This document shows positions 26,301 through 33,394 of a stretch of DNA of 33,394 nucleotides, in pieces (position 1 is the first letter of the stretch; every line of letters starts with the position of its first letter). The notes below the pieces were generated by a model. It saw only the letters and a list, made by a program, of their open reading frames with translations. It searched no databases and had not been told where the DNA came from. Where the stretch lies: assembly GCA_028284725.1 (NCBI GenBank), contig JANQRD010000260.1, positions 1-33,394 on the forward strand, in the 5' to 3' direction. Origin of the DNA: Allomuricauda sp. (GTDB lineage Bacteria > Bacteroidota > Bacteroidia > Flavobacteriales > Flavobacteriaceae). The translations under genes were made by a program, and so were the position numbers.

Positions 26301-26672
26301 GTTTTGAGTGAGGAATTATCCACTTGGAGTGCTGTTGGGGGAGCTGGCTTAGTTGGTTCTATCCGACACAACAGCTATATTGGGTTTAACAATGTTAAAT
26401 TCAATTCTTTAAAAAGCATTAGTTTTTCAGCATTCTATAATCCCAACTACAACTATAAGGGCAAGCTGGAAATAAGGCAAGGTTCTCCTACGGGAAAACT
26501 TATAGGTTCAATAAAATTGGGGTACTTCAATGAAACAGAAGAAAAAATGAGAACATATACCATTCCACTTGAACCAACATTGGACAGTGGGGCCCTTTAC
26601 TTAGTGTTTAAGAACAACTCAAATCATGAGCAATTCATTGTGGATGCCAACTGGATTATTTTGAATTATTAA
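23319..26672 (+). CDS. Multidomain lipoprotein: ThuA - sorbosone/glucose dehydrogenase-like propeller - PKD - cytochrome c - CBM6-like
   Basis: This is a very large exported protein of 1117 residues. The chosen ATG (23319) starts MNSIKYVIALIVLLSTISC, a lipoprotein signal with Cys19; the frame is open back to 23202, but that start would bury the signal. Domains in order: ThuA-like fold (about 25-250, VLSKTAGFRH, GGGFVGIHAATDTEYDW); soluble PQQ-type sugar dehydrogenase propeller (about 275-680, GLLGLAVDP, ECCHSGGAIEFGPDGNLF, GCRNPFRFSID); PKD (about 686-775); cytochrome c with C857-R-A-C-H861 and a likely Met ligand in ESLMSAHP; and a C-terminal beta-sandwich like CBM6 (about 985-1117, KIEAENADVL). 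It would oxidise a sugar at the cell surface and pass electrons to its own haem (inference). Domain limits are estimates. Confidence 0.88.
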   Translation: MNSIKYVIALIVLLSTISCTKKEKKILVLSKTAGFRHESIESGLVALKKLGTENDFKVVTTEDASYIVEDSLKNYNAVVFLNTTGDILDAVQQADFERYIQAGGGFVGIHAATDTEYDWSWYNKLVGAYFMGHPKIQPATLRVVDGNHESTQMLDSTWVREDEWYNFKNIYKDINVLIEIDEDTYEGGDNGEHHPISWYHEFDGGRSFYTAMGHTDETFVDITFLNHLLAGITYAMGKGSLNYNKAKTDRVPPENRFTKKILDFNLDEPMELAEIPGRGILFIERRGNLKLYDFKTSTTKEISKLSLFYGNEDGLLGLAVDPNYKENNWIYLFYSSADEIEQHISRFTLKDDVLDLDSEKILLKIPVIRECCHSGGAIEFGPDGNLFIATGDNTNPFESQGFAPIDEREGRELWDAQKSAANTNDLRGKILRIKPEADGTYSIPEGNLFPKGTSNTRPEIYVMGCRNPFRFSIDSKTGYVYWGDVGPDSGQDDPNRGPKGMGEIDQARKAGFWGWPYTRGNNQLYNDYDFTKQESGAKFNPDHLINDSPNNTGIQELPPAQESLIWYSYDRSEEFPWLGEGGVNPMAGIVFHATDYPNAQEGVFPQYFENKLFVYEWMRDWIYVVTLDENQNYVKADPFMPNTEFSHPMDMIFGSDGNMYILEYGQKWNSKNLDARLSKISYIEGNRQPVAQITMDKEVGAAPLTVEFSAASSIDYDGDKLSYEWSFVTTSEVESTESNPSYTFNEAGMYTVQLKVSDPFGNSAVTSTKILVGNAPPELQILIQPKDSIYTNNKKVKYDVIVTDEEDGSSADGTIPHNNVKVTFNYIPEGEDMIKATLGHQQNVVPEGKKIIDGTDCRACHAANEKVNGPSYMEIAEKYSKDDRNYLIDRVKKGGSGVWGESLMSAHPQLEVEEIGKMIDYILSMNLGKRHKEELLPLSGTLTFKEHTKENTGGKYVLMASYLDKGNQNVPNSSLSASSQILFKAAKIEAENADVLSEELSTWSAVGGAGLVGSIRHNSYIGFNNVKFNSLKSISFSAFYNPNYNYKGKLEIRQGSPTGKLIGSIKLGYFNETEEKMRTYTIPLEPTLDSGALYLVFKNNSNHEQFIVDANWIILNY

Positions 26673-26811
26673 TTGAATCAGGTTATGTCTTGAATGAACC
26701 AACTTCTTCCAAAGAAATTTAAATACCTGTTGAAAAAATAGTTTAAAATACCCGTTTAGCCTACCTCAAAAACTAGAAAATTCTCTTACCATTCAGTGCC
26801 TTTTACGAGTT
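26673..26811. other. Gap between convergent genes
   Basis: This 139-bp AT-rich stretch separates the plus-strand ThuA gene from the minus-strand DUF2231 gene; both end into it. I see no strong stem followed by a T-run on either strand, so any terminator here is not of the simple intrinsic type. Confidence 0.5.
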
Positions 26812-28179
26812 TTATTCTCCAATGATAACCTTCAATTCTTCGTTATTCTCTTCTAGGAATCTAGCTTTGTCAGTAGTTACTTTTGTTTCCCAAAGATATA
26901 CCCGTTTAAGGCTTTCCAACTTTTGAATATGGTGAAGACTGGAATCGGATACCTGGGTACCATAAAGATTAAGAGCTTCCAGGTGTTTCAGACCAACAAG
27001 GTTTTTAACCCCATCATCGGAAATAAGGGTCTTTTCAAGCTGTAAACGAGTAAGATTGGTAAATTTGGCTACTATGGATAGCCATTCGTCCTCAACGTTT
27101 GTACGGGCCAGAGAAAGCCATGTGATATAATCCTTAACCTTTTCCAATTCCGACAATTGGGCTTGGGTCAAATCGGTGCCTGAATATTTAATGTCCAACA
27201 AAGGATTCTTCTCTCCCAAAGACTTGACGGTAAATCCGCTTGTTTCCAGATGGGCTGTTTGTGTGCTATCTAGAGATGGAAGTGTAACGGTTTCATACCA
27301 TGGTCGAGGTTCAGTGTCGAGCCCATAACGTCTAAGAAGTACAGGTTTTAAATTTTCAGCAACCTCTAAATTGGAAACAGGATCCTCAAACGAAGCTCCC
27401 TGTTCTATCCACCATTCTACCACTTTTATTTCATCATAGGTAAGAGCCTCATTGGTGGGGGGCATAAACTTGATGCTTTTTTGGGGAAGTGTTATCCTTC
27501 TAAATAATTCACTTTCCAAGGGATTTCCCTTGGCTATCACTGGACCCCCTTGGCCACCAATTTGAAGGGAATCTGCGGACTCCATATTTAGACCACCTCT
27601 TTGAACCTCATTGTTGTGGCAGGCAATACACTTGGTCTCGAAAATGGGAAATACCATATCATGGTATACCCTAACTGAATCTGGACTCCCCAAATCAGGT
27701 AGGGAATCTACTTCGGTTGAGGCTCCTAAAACGCCTTTAAGAGCCTTAGGGGCATATTCCGCCAAATAACCTTCACCGTGAGTCAAGTCCCCTCCCTTAT
27801 GCCCTTCTATGAATAGCGCTAAAAGAAGTAAAATATTAAAACCATTATGGATAAAATTAGAATACCTTTGGGGCCTTCTCTTTATCCACCATCCTACAAA
27901 AGAGATACCAACAAGAACCACTCCTAACCATCTGTGGGCATACAACTGCTCCTCTTTATAAAGACCGGTATTCGCAAGAAGCCACCCACTTAAAGCCGCG
28001 CCAAAGGCACTAATTGCCCCCAAAAGCCAAGCAATAGGGATAAGATGATTTGATTTTTTCGTTTTTGTAATTCTTTCATACCATTCCAGAAAAATGGCCA
28101 GAAACAGAAATCCAATAGGTAGATGAACGAAAAGCGGGTGAAAACGACCTAGAAATGTTGAAAACTCTAATACGATCAT
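26812..28179 (-). CDS. DUF2231 membrane domain - Planctomycete-type cytochrome c (PSCyt1) - leucine-rich repeat protein
   Basis: This 455-residue membrane-bound redox protein has four helices at the N-terminus (about 12-125; RFHPLFVHLPIGFLF is the DUF2231 signature, with further helices at 46-70, 82-98 and 110-125). The periplasmic cytochrome domain follows (about 165-275), with C184-I-A-C-H188, GGLNMESAD and the axial Met239 in IKFMPP, all typical of PF07635. The C-terminal part (about 310-450) has leucine-rich repeats such as LTRLQLEKTLISDDGVKNL and LEALNLYGTQVSDSSL. It is the last gene of a minus-strand group with DUF1549/DUF1553 and DUF1501 proteins. It may deliver electrons from extracytoplasmic oxidation to the membrane (inference). 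Confidence 0.9.
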   Translation of the reverse strand: MIVLEFSTFLGRFHPLFVHLPIGFLFLAIFLEWYERITKTKKSNHLIPIAWLLGAISAFGAALSGWLLANTGLYKEEQLYAHRWLGVVLVGISFVGWWIKRRPQRYSNFIHNGFNILLLLALFIEGHKGGDLTHGEGYLAEYAPKALKGVLGASTEVDSLPDLGSPDSVRVYHDMVFPIFETKCIACHNNEVQRGGLNMESADSLQIGGQGGPVIAKGNPLESELFRRITLPQKSIKFMPPTNEALTYDEIKVVEWWIEQGASFEDPVSNLEVAENLKPVLLRRYGLDTEPRPWYETVTLPSLDSTQTAHLETSGFTVKSLGEKNPLLDIKYSGTDLTQAQLSELEKVKDYITWLSLARTNVEDEWLSIVAKFTNLTRLQLEKTLISDDGVKNLVGLKHLEALNLYGTQVSDSSLHHIQKLESLKRVYLWETKVTTDKARFLEENNEELKVIIGE

Positions 28180-28207
28180 AAATGGTCAAGTAGTTTTTAG
28201 AAAAAAA

Positions 28208-29269
28208 TTAAACCCTGTGCAATTTGATTGGATAGGTTTTTCCTGAAGCCCATTGCGGTACATAAAGATTTTCGTCCTTATCTACCAGTACGTCGTGGGG
28301 GTTTCGAAATGTTTTTCCATCAAATTCGGGTTTCTGCAAGGAACCGTTTGTATATTCGGGTTTACTCCCACCAGGAAATGATAGAACCCTGTTGTCTGGC
28401 CCGAGAACGGCCAGCATGCCATCATAGCTGTCCCATGTTTTGGTAACGATTACAGGAAAGTAGATGTTTTCTCCATGGATTACCGGCCTACAGATCCAAC
28501 AACCTGGCAAGGGTATCGTCTCCAAGTGTTGACCACCCAAGGAGAAACGTTTAAATTCCTTATCACCACGAGAGGAAATAAGCAGTGTGGGATTTTCTTT
28601 ATTTCTTGCGTCTACTGTAATGCCATGACAGCAGTTAAATTTTGAATCGCCTTCTCCTTTTCCCCCAAAATGGCCAAGATATTCCCCTTTTTCATTATAG
28701 TGGATAATATAGTTTTCCCCATAACCGTCTGCCACATAGAAATCTCCATTGGGAAGAACCGTAGTCTCCGTGGGCCTGAACTGGTTATCGGTAGTATAGG
28801 CAGCCACCTCTTTGGGCCGACCCAAGGTAAATAGAATCTTTCCGTCTAAAGTGGTCTTATGTACTTGATATGTTTCGGGATCTGTGATGAAAAGAAATTG
28901 ATCATTTCCCTCACCACCGATTGTGAGGCCATGTGCACCTGGAAAATCGGTTCCCCATGAATTTAAAACTTTCCCAGAGGTATCATAAATAATGATATTA
29001 TTGTTTTTGGTGCCCGTGGTAGTCATGAAGATTCGGCCTTTGCTGTCCATAACCATCTCATGACAGTCATTTATGGGAACTTTGGCAGGATCTTGGACCC
29101 CCCATTGCTTGTCCACTCTGTATCTATAATTTCCATGTCCTACAATCTCTCCTACATTTTTAATGGAATGTGTAATTCCAAAAGTATAGCCTGGTGCCAC
29201 AAGACCAGCTCCAGCTACACTCATCGTTTTTTTTATAAAATCCCTTCGCTTATTATTTTTTGTTTTCAT
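28208..29269 (-). CDS. Tat-exported NHL/six-bladed propeller protein
   Basis: This 353-residue beta-propeller protein is exported folded, as shown by the twin-arginine signal KRRDFIKKTMSVAGAGLVAP. NHL-like blades recur (INDCHEMVMDSKGRIFMTTT, HGLTIGGEGNDQFLFITD, PNGDFYVADGYG, NCCHGITVDARNKENPTLLI, NPHDVLVDKDENLYVPQW), each holding a buried His or Asp at the start of a strand. The fold resembles peptidyl-hydroxyglycine alpha-amidating lyase and related propellers, but no catalytic assignment can be made. It lies 28 bp upstream of the DUF2231 gene and 31 bp after the DUF1501 gene, consistent with one operon. Tat export hints at a cofactor or metal bound before transport. Confidence 0.85.
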   Translation of the reverse strand: MKTKNNKRRDFIKKTMSVAGAGLVAPGYTFGITHSIKNVGEIVGHGNYRYRVDKQWGVQDPAKVPINDCHEMVMDSKGRIFMTTTGTKNNNIIIYDTSGKVLNSWGTDFPGAHGLTIGGEGNDQFLFITDPETYQVHKTTLDGKILFTLGRPKEVAAYTTDNQFRPTETTVLPNGDFYVADGYGENYIIHYNEKGEYLGHFGGKGEGDSKFNCCHGITVDARNKENPTLLISSRGDKEFKRFSLGGQHLETIPLPGCWICRPVIHGENIYFPVIVTKTWDSYDGMLAVLGPDNRVLSFPGGSKPEYTNGSLQKPEFDGKTFRNPHDVLVDKDENLYVPQWASGKTYPIKLHRV

Positions 29270-29300
29270 ATATGTTGGGTTTTTGGTTTAGGGAGTGTCA

Positions 29301-30764
29301 TCAAGCTAGGATTTCATTCACTACATGCCCGTGAACATCGGTAAGTCTATAGCGTCTTCCTTGAAACTTAAAAGTAAGCCTTTCATGGTCAATCCCTAAA
29401 AGGTGCATCAAAGTGGCCTGAAAGTCGTGGACATGTACAGGTCGCTGGGCCACATTGTATCCAAACTCGTCCGTCGCCCCCAGGGTAAATCCTTTTTTAA
29501 CCCCAGCCCCTGCCATAAATATTGTAAAACACTTGGGATGATGATCCCTTCCAAAATTGGTGGCCGTCAATTGTCCCTGTGAGTAGTTGGTACGTCCAAA
29601 TTCCCCGCCCCAAATAACCAAGGTGTCCTCCAACATACCACGCTGTTTTAGATCAGTGATCAATGCAGCAGTGGGCTGATCCGTATCTTTGCATTGCACC
29701 TTAATCCTTTCGGGTAGGTTTCCATGTAGATCCCAGCCCTGATGGTACAATTGTATGAATTTCACATCACGCTCGGCCAAGCGTCTTGCCAGGATACAGT
29801 TGGCCGCAAAGGTTCCAGGTTTTCGGCTGTCCTCACCGTACATGTCGTATATGTAATCAGGTTCATCGTTGGTATCCATGATTTCCGGGACCGAAGTCTG
29901 CATCCGGAAAGCCATTTCGTACTGGGCCATACGGGCCAAGATTTCCGGATCGCCAATATCGTCGTGGTTTATTTTTTCCAATTTTTGAAGATGGTCCAGT
30001 TGCTCCCTTCTACTCTTGCCATCGACACCCGGGGGATTGGTCAAATACAACACCGGATCCTTTCCCGCCCTAAACTGCACACCTTGATGTTGTGAAGGAA
30101 GAAAGCCATTGCCCCATAATCTTGAATACAGCGGTTGGCCCAGTTTATCTTTGGTTACCAAAACCACAAATTCTGGGAGGTTTTTGTTATCCGACCCCAA
30201 ACCATAGCTTACCCAAGAACCAATGGAAGGTCTACCGGGCAATTGTGACCCTGTCTGTAGGAAAGTAATCGCAGGATCATGGTTTATGGCCTCGGTATAC
30301 ATAGATTTTATGAAACAAAGCTCATCAACAATTTTTGAAGTATGGGGCATTAAATCGCTCATCCATGCCCCACTTTCGCCATGTTGTTTGAAGTTGAAAA
30401 TGGAGCCTGCAATGGGCAAAGAGGCCTGGCCCGAAGACATTCCTGTTAACCGCTGCCCTTGCTGTACACTTTCAGGAAGGTCTTGACCATTCATTTTGTT
30501 CAACAAAGGTTTGTAATCAAACAGATCCAATTGTGATGGCGCACCGCTTTGGAAAAGATATATTACTCGCTTTACTTTGGCAGGAAAATGGGGTTGTCCC
30601 AAAACACCACCACCTAAGTTCAATGACTTGGGAACACCATTTTCCTTGGCAAAGAGTCCGACAGGGTCTAACATTGAAGCCACAGAAATAGCTCCCATAC
30701 CAAGCGTGGTCTTGGTAAGAAAATCTCTTCTCGTGTAGTTTTTATTATGGTGATGGGTGCACAT
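29301..30764 (-). CDS. DUF1501 family protein, Tat-exported
   Basis: This 487-residue protein of the DUF1501 family (PF07394) is distantly related to sulfatases and alkaline phosphatases. It starts with a twin-arginine signal (TRRDFLTKTTLGMGAISVAS). Family marks include VKRVIYLFQSGAPSQLDLFD near residue 65, VIWGGEFGRTNYSQG and GRDHHPKCFTIFMAGAGVKKG in the second half, and a C-terminal HDFQATLMHLLGIDHERLTF. The gene is paired with the DUF1549/DUF1553 gene 84 bp upstream, as is usual in Planctomycetes and in some Bacteroidota. Its reaction is unknown; the GGEFGR and DHH segments are likely metal- or substrate-binding. Confidence 0.93.
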   Translation of the reverse strand: MCTHHHNKNYTRRDFLTKTTLGMGAISVASMLDPVGLFAKENGVPKSLNLGGGVLGQPHFPAKVKRVIYLFQSGAPSQLDLFDYKPLLNKMNGQDLPESVQQGQRLTGMSSGQASLPIAGSIFNFKQHGESGAWMSDLMPHTSKIVDELCFIKSMYTEAINHDPAITFLQTGSQLPGRPSIGSWVSYGLGSDNKNLPEFVVLVTKDKLGQPLYSRLWGNGFLPSQHQGVQFRAGKDPVLYLTNPPGVDGKSRREQLDHLQKLEKINHDDIGDPEILARMAQYEMAFRMQTSVPEIMDTNDEPDYIYDMYGEDSRKPGTFAANCILARRLAERDVKFIQLYHQGWDLHGNLPERIKVQCKDTDQPTAALITDLKQRGMLEDTLVIWGGEFGRTNYSQGQLTATNFGRDHHPKCFTIFMAGAGVKKGFTLGATDEFGYNVAQRPVHVHDFQATLMHLLGIDHERLTFKFQGRRYRLTDVHGHVVNEILA

Positions 30765-30848
30765 ATCTCTTTTTTTAGGTCTTTGGCTTTAAATATTTAG
30801 TCTTTTTCAAAATCTTTTCCAATTTCCAATAAAAGCTGCGAAAAGCTA

Positions 30849-33394
30849 TTATCGTTTCATATAGGCTTCGTCATGGTTCAACATTGTATTGGCTACCATG
30901 GTCAAGGCTGCCGTATGGGTTCTATCCAATGATTTGTCCAGTTTTTTCCTGCCCACTTCCAAAAGTTCTTTTGTTTCCTTGGGACTGGATTTGAAACGTT
31001 GTAATTGTGAATCAAATAAGTCTTTCAATATCGAGGTTTCTTCCTCATTTGGATACCGGCTCACAACCAGTCTAAAGCCATGGGTTATTTGTTCTTTGAG
31101 GGTGTCGCCCCCTTCTATTTGCATACGGGCAGCCAACACCTTGGAGGCCTCTACAAATTGGGGGTCGTTTAATAATACCAGGGCCTGCAACGGCGTATTG
31201 GTACTTTCACGTTTCACGGTGCATACATCACGAGGTGGTGCATCGAATGCAGTCATGGCCGGATGGGGAGCCGTTCTTCTAATGAAAGTATAGAGCCCCC
31301 TTCGGTAGAGATCATCACCTTCAGATTCAGTATAGTTCAACAACATCTTGGAAAAATTGTTCTTCTCTATCCAAAGTCCCTCCGGCTGATAAGGTCTTAC
31401 ACTTTTTCCGCCCAGATGTCTTACCAAAAGTCCGCTGGCAGCCAATGCATTATCACGTATCATTTCCGCCGGTAACCTATAACTGTTCATACGGGACAAA
31501 TGAATGTTATTGGGGTCTTTTTCCAATTGTTCTTCCGATAGTTCTGAAGATTGTTGGTATGTGTGAGACATGACCATCGTCTTAAGCAATACTTTCACAT
31601 CCCAACCGCTTTCGACAAATATGGTGGCCAGATAATCCAACAATTGGGGATGGCTGGGCAATGCACCCTGCACCCCAAAATCCTCTGGGGTGCTTACCAG
31701 CCCCTTTCCAAACAACATTTGCCAATATCGATTTACCGTAACCCGTGCCGTTAACGGATTATCAGGGGAGAATATCCATTGGGCAAGCCCCAATCGATTT
31801 CTTGGATATTTTTCTGGGAATTCGGGCAATATCTCTGGGGTATTGGCCTTTACCTCATAAAGAGGTTGAGAATAATCCCCCCTGTCGTAAACAAAAACTG
31901 GTCTTTTTTCTGGCATTTCCTCCATGACCATCACTTCAATAACCGGCATCATCAGGCTAAGCCATTGGTTTCTCAGATTTTGAAGCTGTTTCTCAATTTT
32001 TTCAACCTTGGGAGATTGATTCACCCAGTATTCCCTGAGATGTTCTTTTTTCGGATTTTGAGTTGTATCACTCTTGGCCAAATACCCAATTTCCAAAGGA
32101 GCCAATTCCCTATCATAAATATGGATGTCATCCAGACTACCTATAAAAATCCCATTTTCCCCAGTGAAGCTACGGTAACTTTTGGCCACACGGATGGGTC
32201 GATCTGATGGTGTGAATTGGACTTTTTCATCATATCGTATGGTTTTGATAGACTTGTATAGCTTGTCGTACTGAATAGTACTTTCTGTTTTTTTGCCGTC
32301 GAGATATAAAGTGAGTCCATCGCCCCTACCCGAACCATTATAGGTAAAGCCTACGTGGTGCCAAGTATTTGTCTTGACTGAGTCCTTGGACCTGACATGG
32401 ACCAAATTATGGGGAAGTGAATGTATCAACCTTACGTTGATTCGGTTTAGGCTATCTAGGTAAAAATCCCAACCTCGCCAAAATTTGTTCTTTCCTCCCG
32501 TTGTACCCAAAAGAGTTTGTGTTTTACCAGCTTCACGTTTGGTGGTATTGAGCCATAGACCCATTGAAAATTCGTCGGTCCACTCAAAATTTGGTATTTT
32601 GTCTATATAGATTTCATCATATTCTCCCGTAAACTCAAAAGCTTTGCCTTTTTTCCCAGAGACCACTTTGGTTGCTACCCAAGAAGTCACGCTCGGGTTT
32701 CCATCAACAATATGTTTATCTTTTTCATTGGGTTTACTGGTAATCGTATTCAAGGGGTAATGTCCCAATAACTCTTTTTTCGAATAGTTGTTAGGAAGTC
32801 TCTTCATATAGATTTCCAAATCCATAAGTTCCTTTTTGGTCAACTCCAATTCTTTCTCTTTCCCTTGAATCGATTTTAGGAGCGAGTCCAGTTTCTTCTC
32901 CGTTTCTGGTTCCGGTAGTGTAAGCATGGGGCCATAATTCCCATCGTCCCCAGTCATTCCCAACTCCCTTATATTGTTGAAAAAAGCGGTCATTTGGAAA
33001 TAGTCTTTTTGAGAGATAGGGTCAAATTTATGGTCGTGGCATCGGGCGCAGGCAACGGTGAGACCTAAAAAGGCCGTACCTACCGTTTCTGTACGGTCCC
33101 AAACATAGTTTAAACGAAATTCTTCATCTATGACACCTCCTTCAGCGGTCATGGGATGGTTTCTATTAAAGGCAGTGGCCAGTTTCTGCTCGCGGGTGGC
33201 ATTTGGTAGAAGGTCGCCTGCCAATTGCCAAGTTACAAATTGATTATAGGGCATGTTTTCCTTGAAGGCATTGATCACCCAATCGCGCCAGGGCCACATC
33301 AATCGCCAACCATCAGCATGTAATCCATGTGAATCTGCATAGCGGGCAATGTCCATCCAGTCTAGGGCCAATCGTTCGGCGTTGGCATCAGAGT
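30849..33394 (-). CDS. DUF1549 - LamG - DUF1553 cytochrome-like protein, N-terminus cut by window edge
   Basis: This gene runs off the right end; 847 codons are visible. The ATG-like position at 33371 is a TTG inside the reading frame, and coding continues upstream as SDANAERLALDWMDIARYAD, which is DUF1549 sequence. DUF1549 contains a haem-type C-A-R-C-H at about residues 115-119 of the visible part. A concanavalin-like LamG domain follows (about 205-420; GLWLNTT, WHHVGFTYNGSG, GSLDDIHIYDREL), inserted before the C-terminal DUF1553 (about 540-840; NRLGLAQWIFSPDNPLTARV, STNTPLQALVLLNDPQFVEA). The family normally has a PSCyt1 cytochrome domain at the N-terminus, which would lie outside. It is the upstream gene of the DUF1501 operon and probably acts in the periplasm or at the surface on a polysaccharide. 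Confidence 0.92.
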   Translation of the reverse strand, partial: SDANAERLALDWMDIARYADSHGLHADGWRLMWPWRDWVINAFKENMPYNQFVTWQLAGDLLPNATREQKLATAFNRNHPMTAEGGVIDEEFRLNYVWDRTETVGTAFLGLTVACARCHDHKFDPISQKDYFQMTAFFNNIRELGMTGDDGNYGPMLTLPEPETEKKLDSLLKSIQGKEKELELTKKELMDLEIYMKRLPNNYSKKELLGHYPLNTITSKPNEKDKHIVDGNPSVTSWVATKVVSGKKGKAFEFTGEYDEIYIDKIPNFEWTDEFSMGLWLNTTKREAGKTQTLLGTTGGKNKFWRGWDFYLDSLNRINVRLIHSLPHNLVHVRSKDSVKTNTWHHVGFTYNGSGRGDGLTLYLDGKKTESTIQYDKLYKSIKTIRYDEKVQFTPSDRPIRVAKSYRSFTGENGIFIGSLDDIHIYDRELAPLEIGYLAKSDTTQNPKKEHLREYWVNQSPKVEKIEKQLQNLRNQWLSLMMPVIEVMVMEEMPEKRPVFVYDRGDYSQPLYEVKANTPEILPEFPEKYPRNRLGLAQWIFSPDNPLTARVTVNRYWQMLFGKGLVSTPEDFGVQGALPSHPQLLDYLATIFVESGWDVKVLLKTMVMSHTYQQSSELSEEQLEKDPNNIHLSRMNSYRLPAEMIRDNALAASGLLVRHLGGKSVRPYQPEGLWIEKNNFSKMLLNYTESEGDDLYRRGLYTFIRRTAPHPAMTAFDAPPRDVCTVKRESTNTPLQALVLLNDPQFVEASKVLAARMQIEGGDTLKEQITHGFRLVVSRYPNEEETSILKDLFDSQLQRFKSSPKETKELLEVGRKKLDKSLDRTHTAALTMVANTMLNHDEAYMKR

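Overview
The window looks like the chromosome of a free-living, probably marine, member of the Bacteroidota, most likely Flavobacteriia. The evidence is a SusC/SusD pair, sulfatases, many SPII-type lipoproteins, twin-arginine signal peptides, a TAnnTTTG-type promoter element, and ORFs that read cleanly with the standard stop codons. No rRNA, tRNA, CRISPR array or insertion sequence was seen. Both ends cut through genes.

Left block (1-14949, all minus strand). This reads as a sialic-acid or sulfated-glycan utilisation locus. In transcription order it encodes a GntR/FCD regulator, an N-acetylneuraminate-lyase family aldolase, SusC, SusD and a FAS1 lipoprotein. After an intrinsic terminator at 8036-8068 come a BNR/sialidase-family protein, a secreted-or-cytosolic FAD oxidoreductase, a Kelch(mutarotase-like)-SSS sodium symporter fusion, and two sulfatases, the last running off the left edge. 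A perfect 15-bp palindrome (14152-14166) lies next to a Bacteroidota-type -7 element in front of the lyase gene. A 12/15 copy lies upstream of the regulator gene. Together they suggest a locally acting, autoregulated repressor.

Centre (15239-23192). An AraC-type regulator on the minus strand is followed by a plus-strand operon: a TMEM220-like membrane protein, then a complete, tightly packed eboA-B-C-D-E-F cluster with gaps of at most about 25 bp and one TAATG stop/start overlap. The ebo cluster is known from cyanobacteria, where it is needed for export of the scytonemin monomer, from pseudomonads, and from eustigmatophyte plastids. Its chemical product is unresolved. There are no scytonemin genes here, and three of its enzymes (EboC, EboD, EboF) show visible departures from the consensus motifs of the families they are named after. 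This is the best candidate for under-described biology in the window.

Right block (23319-33394). A very large ThuA / sorbosone-dehydrogenase-like propeller / PKD / cytochrome c / CBM6-like lipoprotein on the plus strand converges on a minus-strand group more typical of Planctomycetes: DUF1549-LamG-DUF1553 (runs off the right edge), DUF1501, a Tat-exported NHL-type propeller protein, and a DUF2231 membrane / PSCyt1 cytochrome / LRR protein. Three proteins in this block carry CxxCH haem motifs, so an extracytoplasmic redox role linked to carbohydrate turnover is a reasonable inference, not a demonstrated function.
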